Positions 9,444-17,487 of a stretch of DNA of 64,000 nt are shown one piece after another. The first letter of the stretch is position 1. Every line of letters begins with the position of its first letter. The stretch is from Microbacterium hydrocarbonoxydans (GTDB taxonomy: Bacteria; Actinomycetota; Actinomycetes; Actinomycetales; Microbacteriaceae). Under the pieces are notes generated by a model. It made no database searches. It was not told the DNA's origin and saw nothing but the letters and a program-made list of their open reading frames with translations. The stretch spans positions 3,100,001 to 3,164,000 of the forward strand of contig NZ_LR882982.1 of the NCBI RefSeq assembly GCF_904831005.1, given 5' to 3'. The position numbers were made by a program, and so were the translations under genes.

Positions 9444-9740
9444 TCAGGAATCGTGCTCTGGCTCGTGCTCGTGCTCGTGCCAGGATGCGGCCAGCGCGGT
9501 GATCGCAGCGACCGCCGCGGCGGTGTCTTCGCGACTGCCGCCGGCTCGCCCCGCGGCGAGGCCGGCGAGATAGGCGCTGAGCGGGGCGGCAGGGCGGGCG
9601 ACGCCGTGCGCGACATCGCGGGCGAGATCGAGGAGCAGGGCGACGTCGACGGATCCGCGGTCGATTCCGAGGGCTGTGCAGACGGCTGTCGTCCAGTCGT
9701 CCAGCGCCTCGACCGGAAGGTGCTGCGGCTTGTCTGTCAT
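9444..9740 (-). CDS. DUF6457 domain protein in the molybdenum cofactor operon
   Basis: A 98-residue acidic protein starting MTDKPQHLPVEALDDW and ending in a His/Glu-rich tail (HEHEHEPEHD). It resembles the small DUF6457 proteins that sit next to mobA in actinobacteria; their function is not known to me. The start overlaps the stop of mobA by four bases, so it is the third gene of moeA-mobA-DUF6457. The His-rich tail could bind metal, but that is only a guess from composition. Confidence 0.75.
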   Translation of the reverse strand: MTDKPQHLPVEALDDWTTAVCTALGIDRGSVDVALLLDLARDVAHGVARPAAPLSAYLAGLAAGRAGGSREDTAAAVAAITALAASWHEHEHEPEHDS

Positions 9741-10465
9741 GTCATCTCCTCGTGTCGCGCGCTGCCGCGCGGGGGTGTCGATGCCGTGGCGCGGGGTGTC
9801 GATGCCGTGGCGTGGGCACGTTCGAGATCGTCCCATGTGTCGACATCCGCCGCCAGCGCTCCCGCCGGTATCGCGGCGATGCTGAGGTGCGCGAGCAGCG
9901 ATCGCATCGAGGCGTCGCGTCCGCCGTCGGGGAGGGCCGCTGCGGATGCACGCAGTGCTGCCGTGCGATAGCGGCCCGCCAGCCACTGCATCCGTCCCGC
10001 GTCGTCGGTCAGGCAGACGCCGTCTGCGCGGATTGCGCCGTCGGAGCCGCCTGCGCCGTCTGCACCGTCGGGGCCGTCGGGGAGCGATGGATGCTGTCGC
10101 AGCAGCGCGACGGCGCTCTCGGCATGCGGCAGGTCGGCTGCCAGAAGCATGACCTCGGCGGTGTCGACGAGCGCCAGCCCTCTGACGATGCCCGCGACCG
10201 GTCCGCCGAAGTCCGGCGTCTCACGGGTCCAGACCACGCGGATACGGGTCGAGGACTGAGGGCCGACGACCACGATCGGCTCGCATCCGTCGACGGCCGA
10301 GATCGCGCGATCGAGCAGCGTGCGGCCGCCGACCTCGAGCAGGGGTTTGGCGGTGCCACCGAGTCGGGACGCCCGGCCGCCCGCGAGGATGATCGCGGCG
10401 GTCGGCCCGGTCGGCTCGGGTATCTCGGTCGCCTCGGTCGTCGTCGGGGTGGCCGCGTCGGTCAT
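9737..10465 (-). CDS. mobA: Molybdenum cofactor guanylyltransferase
   Basis: A 242-residue MobA-like nucleotidyltransferase that joins GMP to molybdopterin to make the MGD cofactor used by NasA. The signature LAGGRASRLGGTAKPLLEVGG-like P-loop lies near residues 25-45, and a DLPH motif marks the metal-binding acidic loop. The C-terminal 40 residues contain repeated ATASTPRATASTP sequence, a low-complexity tail. It overlaps moeA and the DUF6457 gene by four bases on either side, so the operon is tightly coupled. Confidence 0.88.
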   Translation of the reverse strand: MTDAATPTTTEATEIPEPTGPTAAIILAGGRASRLGGTAKPLLEVGGRTLLDRAISAVDGCEPIVVVGPQSSTRIRVVWTRETPDFGGPVAGIVRGLALVDTAEVMLLAADLPHAESAVALLRQHPSLPDGPDGADGAGGSDGAIRADGVCLTDDAGRMQWLAGRYRTAALRASAAALPDGGRDASMRSLLAHLSIAAIPAGALAADVDTWDDLERAHATASTPRATASTPPRGSARHEEMT

Positions 10466-11727
10466 GAGAGCAGCATCACGTCGACCAGGTCGCCTGCCGC
10501 GACGGCCGACACCTCGGCGGGCACCACGGCGTAGGCATCCGCTCTCGCGAGTCCTGCGGCGAGGTGCGCGCCCGACGACCCGTCTGCGGCTGCGGGTCGC
10601 ACCGACCAGGCTGCGGCGTCGGATCGGTCGAGCGTGACCGGCACGTACTGCTGTCGTCCCACCGGGCTGCGCCATGCTGCCGTGGTCGCGAGCCGGAGCA
10701 TCGGGCGGTGCAGCGCGGCACGGTCGCCGAGCGCGAGCAGCGCGGGTCGCACGAACGCCTCGAATGACGCCGCGACGCTCGCCGGGTTGCCCGGCAGTCC
10801 GAAGACGAGCGCGTCGCCGAGGCGTCCGAAGGCCTGCGGCCTGCCCGGCTGCATGGCGACCGCCACGAACTCGATGCGATCGCGCAGCACGTTCTTGACG
10901 ACCTCGTGGGCGCCGGCGCTGACTCCGCCGGAGGTGACGACGACGTCGACGCGCGCATCGTCGAGGGCGCGGTCGAGCAGAGCGGTGAACGCGGCATCCT
11001 CATCGGTCACCGTGTCGACCGAGACGACGTCTGCGCCCGCTTCCGCGCACAAGGCGGCGAGCAGCACCGAGTTCGACTCGGGAATCTGTCCGCGCGCCAG
11101 GTCTGCGCCGGGTTCCGCGAGTTCGCTGCCCGTCGAGATGACCGCGACGCGAGCGCGACGACGCACCTGCACGGTGTCGACGCCGGTGGCCGCGATGGCC
11201 GTGAGCTGCAGCGGGCCGAGCACCGTGCCTGCCGCCGCGACGACGGCGCCGGCGCGGAGTTCTTCGCCGCGGTGGCGGATGTTGGCGCCTTCTCGGGGCG
11301 GTGCGGTGGTCACGATCGCGGGGGCGTTCCACACCTGCAGTCCGTCGCGAGTGTGCTCGAAGGGCACGACGGCGGTCGCGGTGCGCGGCACGGGAGCGCC
11401 GGTCATGATGCGCGCGGCGATCCCCGAACGGAGCTCGGGTTCTTCGGCAGACCCCGCCGGAAGGTCGGCGATGATTCGGAGTTCGACCGGATGCTCGGCC
11501 GAGGCCGTCTCCACATCGGTGAACATGACCGCGTAGCCGTCCATCGCTGAGTTGTCGAACAGCGGAACATCGACGCGCGCGTGCACGTCGGCGGCCAGCG
11601 TGCGACCGGACGCCAGCGAGATCGGAACCGACTCGGCATCCAACGGCCGAACGGATGCCAGCACCTTCGCCCGCTGCTCTTCGACCGTGAGCATGGTCGC
11701 AGACGCGAGGGGAGTGGCGATTCGCAT
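10462..11727 (-). CDS. moeA: Molybdopterin molybdenumtransferase MoeA
   Basis: A 421-residue MoeA, which inserts molybdate into adenylylated molybdopterin. The conserved NSAMDGYAV motif, the PESNSVLLAAL segment, TSGGVSAG and GLPGNPASV are all present, so every domain of the family is intact. The ATG at 11727 is used; a second ATG twelve codons in (MLTVEEQRA) is possible. First gene of the moeA-mobA-DUF6457 operon, facing the same way as the nitrate operon it serves. Confidence 0.92.
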   Translation of the reverse strand: MRIATPLASATMLTVEEQRAKVLASVRPLDAESVPISLASGRTLAADVHARVDVPLFDNSAMDGYAVMFTDVETASAEHPVELRIIADLPAGSAEEPELRSGIAARIMTGAPVPRTATAVVPFEHTRDGLQVWNAPAIVTTAPPREGANIRHRGEELRAGAVVAAAGTVLGPLQLTAIAATGVDTVQVRRRARVAVISTGSELAEPGADLARGQIPESNSVLLAALCAEAGADVVSVDTVTDEDAAFTALLDRALDDARVDVVVTSGGVSAGAHEVVKNVLRDRIEFVAVAMQPGRPQAFGRLGDALVFGLPGNPASVAASFEAFVRPALLALGDRAALHRPMLRLATTAAWRSPVGRQQYVPVTLDRSDAAAWSVRPAAADGSSGAHLAAGLARADAYAVVPAEVSAVAAGDLVDVMLLS

Positions 11728-11802
11728 GCAGTCAGCGTACGACGGTCGCGGGGATGCCCCGCGACCGCGTCGCCCCTCTACCCCTGCCCTCCCGTTCGAA
11801 AG

Positions 11803-12012
11803 TCAGTGCTCGCGGAACATCGGCCAGCCGCTGCCCGGCAGCATGTGCGAATGCAGCGCGCCCTTCGCCGATTCCAGGTTCGGGTACGTGCCGGTCGCGG
11901 CATCCGACCCGGCCATGACCACGGTGTATCCCTCGTCGTCATGTCGGATGCTGCCGACGACTCCGTTCGTGCCATAGGCCACCCAGAGCCCCAGAGTCTT
12001 GGTAGTGCTCAT
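11803..12012 (-). CDS. Small conserved hypothetical protein (69 aa)
   Basis: A 69-residue protein starting MSTTKTLGLWVAYGTNGVVG and ending HMLPGSGWPMFREH. I do not recognise a named family. The pattern, a short beta-rich domain with a TYPNLESAKGALHSHM segment, resembles small actinobacterial proteins often mislabelled as methyltransferases. Of two adjacent ATGs (12015 and 12012) the second has the better spacing from the AAGGGG ribosome site. A hairpin (arms ACCACCC/GGGTGGT, 12063-12082) lies upstream. It may be single or lead into moeA 75 bp away. Confidence 0.6.
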   Translation of the reverse strand: MSTTKTLGLWVAYGTNGVVGSIRHDDEGYTVVMAGSDAATGTYPNLESAKGALHSHMLPGSGWPMFREH

Positions 12013-12115
12013 CATCGAACCCCTTCCGTTGCTGGTGACGCTACGCCCCGGCGCACCGGAATACCACCCCTTGACGGGTGGTCTCGGCGGCTTTCGCCAC
12101 GGTGCGCCGGTGCTG

Positions 12116-12200
12116 CGGGGCCAGTTGTGCATCGCAAACGGACGATCCGGATGCGGAACTGGCCCCGCCTGGAGGCCGGATGCCGAACTGGCCCCGCCCG
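12116..12200. repeat. Repeat family A, copy 2 (one direct, two inverted units)
   Basis: One unit GGGGCCAGTTGTGCATC starts at 12117; two inverted units, GATGCGGAACTGGCCCC-type, lie at about 12150-12166 and 12178-12195. The outer units pair to give a hairpin with arms of about 17 bp. It sits at the 3' side of the DUF559 gene, where it could act as a transcription terminator. Confidence 0.8.
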
Positions 12201-12243
12201 CGGGCGTGGGACGGGCGGAGCGGGAGGCACAGACCTGCGAGCG

Positions 12244-13164
12244 TCAGCGACGGGACGCCAGCGCGCGACGGATGCGGTTCATCAGCGGTCGCCCGTCACC
12301 CAGGTCGAGCTGAGTCACGCGGATGACGATCCAGCCGAGGTCCTCGAGATCGCGCTGCCGCTGGATGTCGCGGCGCCACTGATCGCGGCTCGTGCGGTGG
12401 CCGTCGCCCTCGTACTCGATCGAGATCTTGAGGTCGGGATAGGCCATGTCGCTCCGCGCGATGAGGAGCCCGTTCTCGTGGATCTCGTACTGCACGACGG
12501 GTTCAGGAAGACCGCCCGCGACGATGAGCAACCGCGTCTCGGTCTCCTTGGGCGATTCCACTCCTTCGCGCGCACGGGACAGCGCGTCACGGACTCGTCG
12601 AGAGCCGGGGAAGCGGCCCCAGGCCTGCAGGCGCTGTTCGATGTCGGTCTCTGTCAGGCGAGGGCGCCCCTGACGCAGCCCGGGATAGTTGTCGGCGGTG
12701 CTCAGCACTGCGTCGAGGGCGATGACCACCTGATCGTCGGTCAGCGTCGCGGCGCACATGAACAGAGCCGCGGCCGGATCGACGACCGGAATTCCACCGA
12801 TTCGCCAGGGGTGGGCCCGTCCCTCTGCCAGGCGTCGGCCGGTGACGCCGCGGCGGCGGACGCGCGCCGAACCCGTCGCCACGACCACGAGGATCGGTGC
12901 CTCGACGTACCAGACGCCGGGATGCGGATACCCCCACACGCGCATCGCCGTCTCCCCGCCGATGAGCTGACCACGGTGCAGTAGGGGCGCGAGGGCGACG
13001 ACGCGATCGAGTGGTGTCTCGGCGGCCGTGACCGAACGCACCCCTCGGAAGGGCCGGTCGAGATCACGCGCGGATACGCGACCCCGAGCGACACCCGCGG
13101 CCGCGGCCTGCCGCACGGAGAAATGGCGCCCGAGTTCGTCGGGCAGGAGTATCCGATGGCGCAT
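12244..13164 (-). CDS. DUF559 domain protein with AbiEi-like N-terminus
   Basis: A 306-residue protein of a type repeated many times in Microbacterium-like genomes. The N-terminal 80 residues (FSVRQAAAAGVARGRVSARD) resemble the winged helix of AbiEi-type antitoxins. The last 120 residues resemble DUF559, a Vsr-like PD-(D/E)XK nuclease fold: IEYEGDGHR then QRDLEDLGWIVIRV match its core. Whether it cuts DNA is unknown. No partner toxin gene is adjacent, and it is bounded by repeat family A on both sides, which suggests a mobile or recombining locus. Confidence 0.7.
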   Translation of the reverse strand: MRHRILLPDELGRHFSVRQAAAAGVARGRVSARDLDRPFRGVRSVTAAETPLDRVVALAPLLHRGQLIGGETAMRVWGYPHPGVWYVEAPILVVVATGSARVRRRGVTGRRLAEGRAHPWRIGGIPVVDPAAALFMCAATLTDDQVVIALDAVLSTADNYPGLRQGRPRLTETDIEQRLQAWGRFPGSRRVRDALSRAREGVESPKETETRLLIVAGGLPEPVVQYEIHENGLLIARSDMAYPDLKISIEYEGDGHRTSRDQWRRDIQRQRDLEDLGWIVIRVTQLDLGDGRPLMNRIRRALASRR

Positions 13165-13278
13165 CCCATCAGGCTCGCTGGTCGGATGCGTGTTCTGGGC
13201 CTGACGACCGCGAGATCCCGAGAGATGTGGACAAGTCGCGCTTGTGGACAGAATGAGCGCCGCGGTCCTCCGGGGTGG

Positions 13279-13392
13279 TGCGGGGCCACTTCTGCATCCG
13301 GCGCCGCGAGCGGGGCCACTTCCGCATCAGAAACCGGCTTTTCGGATGCGGAAGTGGCCCCGCCTGGCTGTGGGATGCGGAAGTGGCCCCGC
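13279..13392. repeat. Repeat family A, copy 3 (two direct, two inverted units)
   Basis: Units GGGGCCACTTCTGCATC (about 13282) and GGGGCCACTTCCGCATC (about 13312) are followed by the inverted units GATGCGGAAGTGGCCCC at about 13345-13361 and 13374-13390. The inner pair forms a perfect 17 bp stem, the outer pair almost so, giving a large nested cruciform. It lies only a few bases downstream of the LLM gene that ends at 13395. Confidence 0.9.
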
Positions 13393-13394
13393 GC

Positions 13395-14435
13395 CTACAG
13401 CGCGGCGGCGATGAGCTCGAGCGTCTGTGCGCGTCCTGCGGCGGCGTCCCGCGGCTCGGACTCGTACGCTCCGGCGACCGGAGACAGCATGACTTCGTCG
13501 ACGCCGTGCTTCTCAGCGAAGGCGCGCACCTCGGCGGCGACCGATTCGCCGGTGCCGACGAACCAGCGCGAGCGGGCGGCCTCGACGACCTGGTCTGTGG
13601 CGGCATCCGACTCGGCCGCGAGCGCTTCTTCGACCGTCTCGAGCGCGATCAGAGGCTTGTTCAGGCGCAGACGCGACATCATGCGCAGCTGTGGCAGGGC
13701 TCGTTCCTCGGCCTCCTGCTGCGTCGGCGCGGCGACGACGTTGACCGTGAGGAACGTGCGCGGTTCGGGGTGCTCCTCGCTCGGCTGGTAGCCGGTGCGG
13801 TAGAGATCGAGTGCGCGCTCGAGGCCCTGCCCCGAGAAGTGGTTCGCGAAGACATAGGGCAGCCCGTGGGATGCCGCGAGCTGGGCCGAGTAGTCGCTCG
13901 ATCCGAGCAGCCAGACCTCGGGGCTTCCGCCGGCGGCCGGTGTCGCGTGCACGGTGTACTCGCCGCCCGAGGTGAACCGCACCGTGGCACCCTCGCCCGA
14001 GATGAGGGCGGCGATGTCCTGCACGTTGCGCGGGAACTGCTCGACATCGCTGGTCGTGCCTGATCCACGCAGCAGCTGGGTGATGACGGGGTCGCTGCCG
14101 GGTGCGCGGCCGAGGCCGAGGTCGATGCGGCCGGGGGCGATGGCCTCGAGGGCGGCGAACTGCTCGGCGACGATCAGCGGGGCGTGGTTCGGCAGCATCA
14201 CGCCGCCCGAGCCGAGGCGGATCTGCGTCGTGCGCATCGCGGCGGCGGCGATCAGCACCGGGGGAGTGGTGGATGCCACGGCCGGCATGTTGTGGTGCTC
14301 GGCGAACCAGTAGCGGCGGTAGCCGAGGCGGTCGGCGACAGCGGCGAGATCGAGGGACGAGGAGATCGCCTCGGCGCTGGTCTGGCCGGTGCGAACCGGG
14401 ACGAGGTCGAGAACGGAGAGCGCGGTGGAAGTCAT
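13395..14435 (-). CDS. LLM class flavin-dependent oxidoreductase (luciferase-like)
   Basis: A 346-residue luciferase-like monooxygenase (bacterial LLM, MsnO8-type subgroup by its WFAEHHNMP and GSGGVMLPNHAPL motifs). Such proteins use FMNH2 or F420 on small molecules; the substrate cannot be told from sequence. The reading frame extends upstream, but the ATG at 14435 (MTSTALSVLDLVPV) is the family start. A strong GC hairpin separates it from the DUF2795 gene upstream on the same strand, so it is probably transcribed alone. Confidence 0.88.
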   Translation of the reverse strand: MTSTALSVLDLVPVRTGQTSAEAISSSLDLAAVADRLGYRRYWFAEHHNMPAVASTTPPVLIAAAAMRTTQIRLGSGGVMLPNHAPLIVAEQFAALEAIAPGRIDLGLGRAPGSDPVITQLLRGSGTTSDVEQFPRNVQDIAALISGEGATVRFTSGGEYTVHATPAAGGSPEVWLLGSSDYSAQLAASHGLPYVFANHFSGQGLERALDLYRTGYQPSEEHPEPRTFLTVNVVAAPTQQEAEERALPQLRMMSRLRLNKPLIALETVEEALAAESDAATDQVVEAARSRWFVGTGESVAAEVRAFAEKHGVDEVMLSPVAGAYESEPRDAAAGRAQTLELIAAAL

Positions 14436-14452
14436 CCCCGAATGCAACGGCG

Positions 14453-14481
14453 GGGGCGGGCGGGGCATTCCCGCCCGCCCC
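14453..14481 (-). terminator. GC-rich hairpin terminator after the DUF2795 gene
   Basis: Perfect 12 bp arms (GGGGCGGGCGGG and its complement, 14453-14464 and 14470-14481) around a 5-base loop, 18 bp past the stop of the DUF2795 gene on the minus strand. No U-tract follows, as is common in high-GC actinobacteria. Confidence 0.6.
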
Positions 14482-14498
14482 ATCGTCGCCGATGCATC

Positions 14499-14735
14499 TC
14501 AGGCCGCGACGAGACCAGCGGATGCCGAGGGCGCGAACTCCTCGGTCAGCGCGCGGCGTGTGAGGCGGTAGCGGATGTGCCAGGCGGCGCTGAAGCTCTG
14601 CTCGGGAAGCTGTGCGAGGGCTGCGCGGTCATCGTGGCCGAGGCCGTCGCGGGCTGCTTCACGCAGCAGGTCGTCTCGGGTCGCCGGGTACTCCATGCTG
14701 CGAAGGAACCGGTCGAGATCGGGGGAGGTGTGCAT
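14499..14735 (-). CDS. DUF2795 domain protein
   Basis: A 78-residue protein beginning MHTSPDLDRFLRSMEYPATR. The YPAT-R-D-LL-EA pattern followed by LAQLPEQSFSAAWHIRYRL matches DUF2795, a small domain common in actinobacteria and of unknown role. It lies 64 bp downstream of hsp20 on the same strand and is probably in the same transcript, so it may be stress induced. The ribosome site GAAAGGA precedes the ATG. Confidence 0.75.
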   Translation of the reverse strand: MHTSPDLDRFLRSMEYPATRDDLLREAARDGLGHDDRAALAQLPEQSFSAAWHIRYRLTRRALTEEFAPSASAGLVAA

Positions 14736-14799
14736 GGGATCGTCCTTTCCGAATCGGGGACGGGGTGGGCCGGGATGCTCGCCCCGGCCCACCCGCGGT

Positions 14800-15222
14800 T
14801 CAGGCGGTGATCGACTGTCGGCTGTCGATCGACTCGACCTGGATCTTGCGTGGCTTCGCGCGCTCGCTCACCGGGATGATCACCGACAGCACGCCGCTCT
14901 CGTACGAGGCGCTGATCCCGTCGAGGTCGACACCGTCGCCGAGCGTGAACTGGCGGAGGAACGAGCCCGCTCCGCGCTCACGGGCGAGCCAGCGCACGCC
15001 TTCGCGGCCGTCGGCCGTGCGCTGGGCGCGGATCGTGAGCTGCCCGCCGTCGAGGTCGACGTCGATCGACCCCGGATCGATGCCGGGGAGGTCGGCGTGC
15101 AGGACATACCTGTCGCCGTCGCGGAAGAGGTCCACCGGCATGAGACGCGGTGCGCGGACGGAGTCCAGCACGCTCGCGGCGAAGCGGTCGAGCTGACTGA
15201 ACGGATCGAGTGACATGGCCAT
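14800..15222 (-). CDS. Hsp20/alpha-crystallin small heat-shock protein
   Basis: A 140-residue small heat-shock protein with the alpha-crystallin domain: MPVDLFRDGDRYVLHADLPG at its start and the ISASYESGVLSVIIPVSE strand (the G-V-L motif) at its end. It holds unfolding proteins until they are refolded. The start may be MAMSL (15222) or the inner ATG (MSL, 15216). It is divergent from a small MerR regulator across a 122 bp spacer holding an A/T-rich dyad, the usual arrangement for HspR-like control. Confidence 0.92.
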   Translation of the reverse strand: MAMSLDPFSQLDRFAASVLDSVRAPRLMPVDLFRDGDRYVLHADLPGIDPGSIDVDLDGGQLTIRAQRTADGREGVRWLARERGAGSFLRQFTLGDGVDLDGISASYESGVLSVIIPVSERAKPRKIQVESIDSRQSITA

Positions 15223-15283
15223 GAGTGTCTCCTTTCGTGTGGCCCGGCTGGGCAGGTTTGGTGCGGATTATCTGCATCCGCTG

Positions 15284-15300
15284 CTATAGATTTTTTATAG
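15284..15300. promoter_or_regulatory. A/T-rich dyad between hsp20 and its MerR-type regulator
   Basis: CTATA-GATTTTT-TATAG, an inverted repeat in a spacer that is otherwise GC-rich, placed between divergent hsp20 and the MerR-like gene. It is the best candidate operator for that regulator. It does not match the HAIR consensus (CTTGAGT-N7-ACTCAAG) known for HspR. Confidence 0.5.
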
Positions 15301-15344
15301 AACACGTCGAGATAGAATGCAAGTCCCACAAGAGGGAGGTGCCG

Positions 15345-15629
15345 ATGACCGATCGCGATCCGAGCATGCCGGTGTACGGCATCGCCGTCGCCGCGCAGCT
15401 CAGCGGGGTCCCCGAGGCGAGCCTGAGACTCTTCGAGGCGAAGGGTCTGGTCACGCCCGCACGCAGCGACGGCGGCACCCGCCGCTACAGCGATGACGAC
15501 CTCGAGCGCATCCGCCGGGTGACGGGGCTGCGGGTCGAGGGCATCAACATCGTCGGCATCCGACGCGTGCTCGATCTGGAGGACGAGAACGCCGGGCTCC
15601 GCGACGAGCTCGCCGACGACCGCCCCTGA
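15345..15629 (+). CDS. MerR-family regulator, HspR-like
   Basis: A 94-residue MerR-type protein. After MPVYGIAVAAQLSGVPEASL comes the winged-helix block RLFEAKGLVTPARSDGG and RRYSDDDLERIRRV, then a short coiled coil. HspR repressors have this size and the same neighbour (a small heat-shock gene), so control of hsp20 is inferred. ATG at 15345 follows a clear GGGAGGT ribosome site. The lack of a HAIR site nearby argues that it is HspR-like rather than HspR itself. Confidence 0.8.
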   Translation: MTDRDPSMPVYGIAVAAQLSGVPEASLRLFEAKGLVTPARSDGGTRRYSDDDLERIRRVTGLRVEGINIVGIRRVLDLEDENAGLRDELADDRP

Positions 15630-15693
15630 TCGACGCGCCTCGAGAGGCGCCGAGGCGCCTGCGACTGCCACAGGAGGGCAGTAATTTAAGAGC

Positions 15694-17424
15694 ATGGATG
15701 CCGAGATCTTCTACGTGCTCGTCGGTGCTGTCGTCGTGGCGGCGATCGCCCGGTGGCGCGGATGGCCGGCACCCCTTCTCGTCACGGTGGTGGCGCTCGC
15801 GGCATCCTTCCTGCCCTTCGTTCCCGAGGTCGAGATCGACGGCCACCTGCTGCTGAACCTCGTGCTGCCGCCGCTGCTGTACTCGGCCGCGCTCGACGTC
15901 TCGTTCGTGGGCTTCAAGCGCAGCCTGCCGCAGATCCGACGACTCGGCATCACCCTCGTGCTGCTCACCGCCGTGGTGGTCGGGCTCGTGGCCTGGTGGA
16001 TCCTTCCGTCGCTCACGCTGCCCGGCGCTCTGCTGCTCGGTGCCATCGTCGCCCCGCCCGACGCGGTCTCGGCCGCCGCGATCGGCCGCAAGCTCGGTCT
16101 GCCGCGCCGCATCATGACGGTGCTGTCGGGGGAGAGCCTGATCAACGACGCGACCTCGCTCACCCTCTACCGCGTGTTCGCGGCGATCATCGCCGGTGCC
16201 ACATTGACGGTCTGGGACGGCATCTGGCAGTTCCTCCTCGCGGTCGGCGTCGGTGTGGCGGTCGGACTCGTGTTCGGCATCGTGCTGCACCAGCTGCGCA
16301 TGCGCATCAGCGACCCGGTCGTGATCGGCACCTTCGGCCTGCTCGCACCCTTCGGCGCGTACGCGATCGCCGAGCACCTGCTGGGTTCGGGTGTGCTCGC
16401 CGTCGTCGCGATGGGCCTCTATGTCGGCTACAACTCCCCGCGCACCGACTACACGACCCGTCAGCAGGAGGCCCCGCTCTGGCTCTCGGCCGACCTGCTG
16501 CTCGAGAGCTTCGTGTTCGCCTACATCGGCCTGCAGTTCCCGCGCGTGCTCAGCGATCTCGGCGGCGAAGAAGTCGGACGCATCCTGGCACTGTCGGGCG
16601 TCGTGCTCGTCGTCGTGCTGGTCGTGCGCCCGCTCTATGTCTATCCGGCGAATCTCTGGGCGAACTTCCAAGACCGCAGGAGGCTCGAACGCTGGGACCG
16701 TACGGTCGAATCCGGCGCCTTCGACGAACGCCGCCGCGACTCGAAGCGCTGGAAGCAGTACAGCGCCGAAGAGCTGCGGTCCAAGATCGTGCGCGACCGC
16801 ATGGCCGGCCTGCAGCTGACCTGGAAGGACAATGCCGTCATCTCGTGGGCGGGGATGCGCGGTGTCGTCACGCTGGCGACCGCGCTCGCCGCAGCAGACC
16901 TCGCCGCGCTCGACACCGAGCCCTCGCACGCGATCGTGGTCGTGGCCTTCGTCGTGACCGTGGGCACGCTGCTGCTGCAGGGGCTCACTCTGCCGCTGCT
17001 GATCAGAGGACTCGGCATCGCGAGCGACGTCGACGATCACGAAGACGAGCAGGCGATCGCCGAGGTCAAGGCCAAGAGTCGCGAGGCGGGCAAGGCGTAT
17101 CTGGCCGAGAAGCGCGTCGAGTGGGAGGCGAAGTACGGCACCGTCGACATCGGGGTGTTCGATTCGTTCACGAAGCGCATGACCCGTGTCGAGAAGGACA
17201 CCGACGAGGCTCAGCAGGTCGAGGACGCCGTCGCACGGCCGTCGTACGACGACCTCGCGTCCCTCACCCGCGGGTGGCTGCAGGTGCGCCGCGAGATACT
17301 GCTCGCCGAGCGCGATGCCGGCAACCTCGACGAAGAGGTCATGCGCGAGCTCATGACCGCGATGGATGCCGAAGAGCTGGCCCTCGACACGCGCGCAGCC
17401 ACGCGTCAACCCGGGCGCGCGTAG
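15694..17424 (+). CDS. Na+/H+ antiporter (CPA1/NhaP type)
   Basis: A 576-residue monovalent cation:proton antiporter with about 12 membrane segments over residues 1-450 and a cytoplasmic tail of about 130 residues. The motif APPDAVSAAAIGRKLG followed by GESLINDATSLTLYRV holds the ND and PPD residues used for ion translocation in the CPA1 family. It exports Na+ or K+ in exchange for protons for pH and salt balance. ATG at 15694. A strong hairpin follows the stop, shared with the convergent symporter gene. Confidence 0.9.
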   Translation: MDAEIFYVLVGAVVVAAIARWRGWPAPLLVTVVALAASFLPFVPEVEIDGHLLLNLVLPPLLYSAALDVSFVGFKRSLPQIRRLGITLVLLTAVVVGLVAWWILPSLTLPGALLLGAIVAPPDAVSAAAIGRKLGLPRRIMTVLSGESLINDATSLTLYRVFAAIIAGATLTVWDGIWQFLLAVGVGVAVGLVFGIVLHQLRMRISDPVVIGTFGLLAPFGAYAIAEHLLGSGVLAVVAMGLYVGYNSPRTDYTTRQQEAPLWLSADLLLESFVFAYIGLQFPRVLSDLGGEEVGRILALSGVVLVVVLVVRPLYVYPANLWANFQDRRRLERWDRTVESGAFDERRRDSKRWKQYSAEELRSKIVRDRMAGLQLTWKDNAVISWAGMRGVVTLATALAAADLAALDTEPSHAIVVVAFVVTVGTLLLQGLTLPLLIRGLGIASDVDDHEDEQAIAEVKAKSREAGKAYLAEKRVEWEAKYGTVDIGVFDSFTKRMTRVEKDTDEAQQVEDAVARPSYDDLASLTRGWLQVRREILLAERDAGNLDEEVMRELMTAMDAEELALDTRAATRQPGRA

Positions 17425-17437
17425 CCCGCAAGACGAA

Positions 17438-17465
17438 CGCCTCGTCCCGGAGGCGGGACGAGGCG
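17438..17465. terminator. Bidirectional terminator between antiporter and symporter genes
   Basis: A perfect 12 bp inverted repeat (CGCCTCGTCCCG at 17438-17449, its complement at 17454-17465) with loop GAGG, in the short gap between two convergent genes. Confidence 0.8.
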
Positions 17466-17487
17466 CTCGGTCGGCGAAGGAGGCAGG

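Noticed and set aside
12244..13164. AbiEi/AbiEii toxin-antitoxin pair
   Set aside because: Only the AbiEi-like N-terminus fused to DUF559 is present; no nucleotidyltransferase toxin gene is adjacent.
15544..17409. 621-residue minus-strand frame opposite the Na+/H+ antiporter gene
   Set aside because: Low-complexity Arg/Glu/Gly-rich shadow; the plus-strand protein has clear antiporter motifs.
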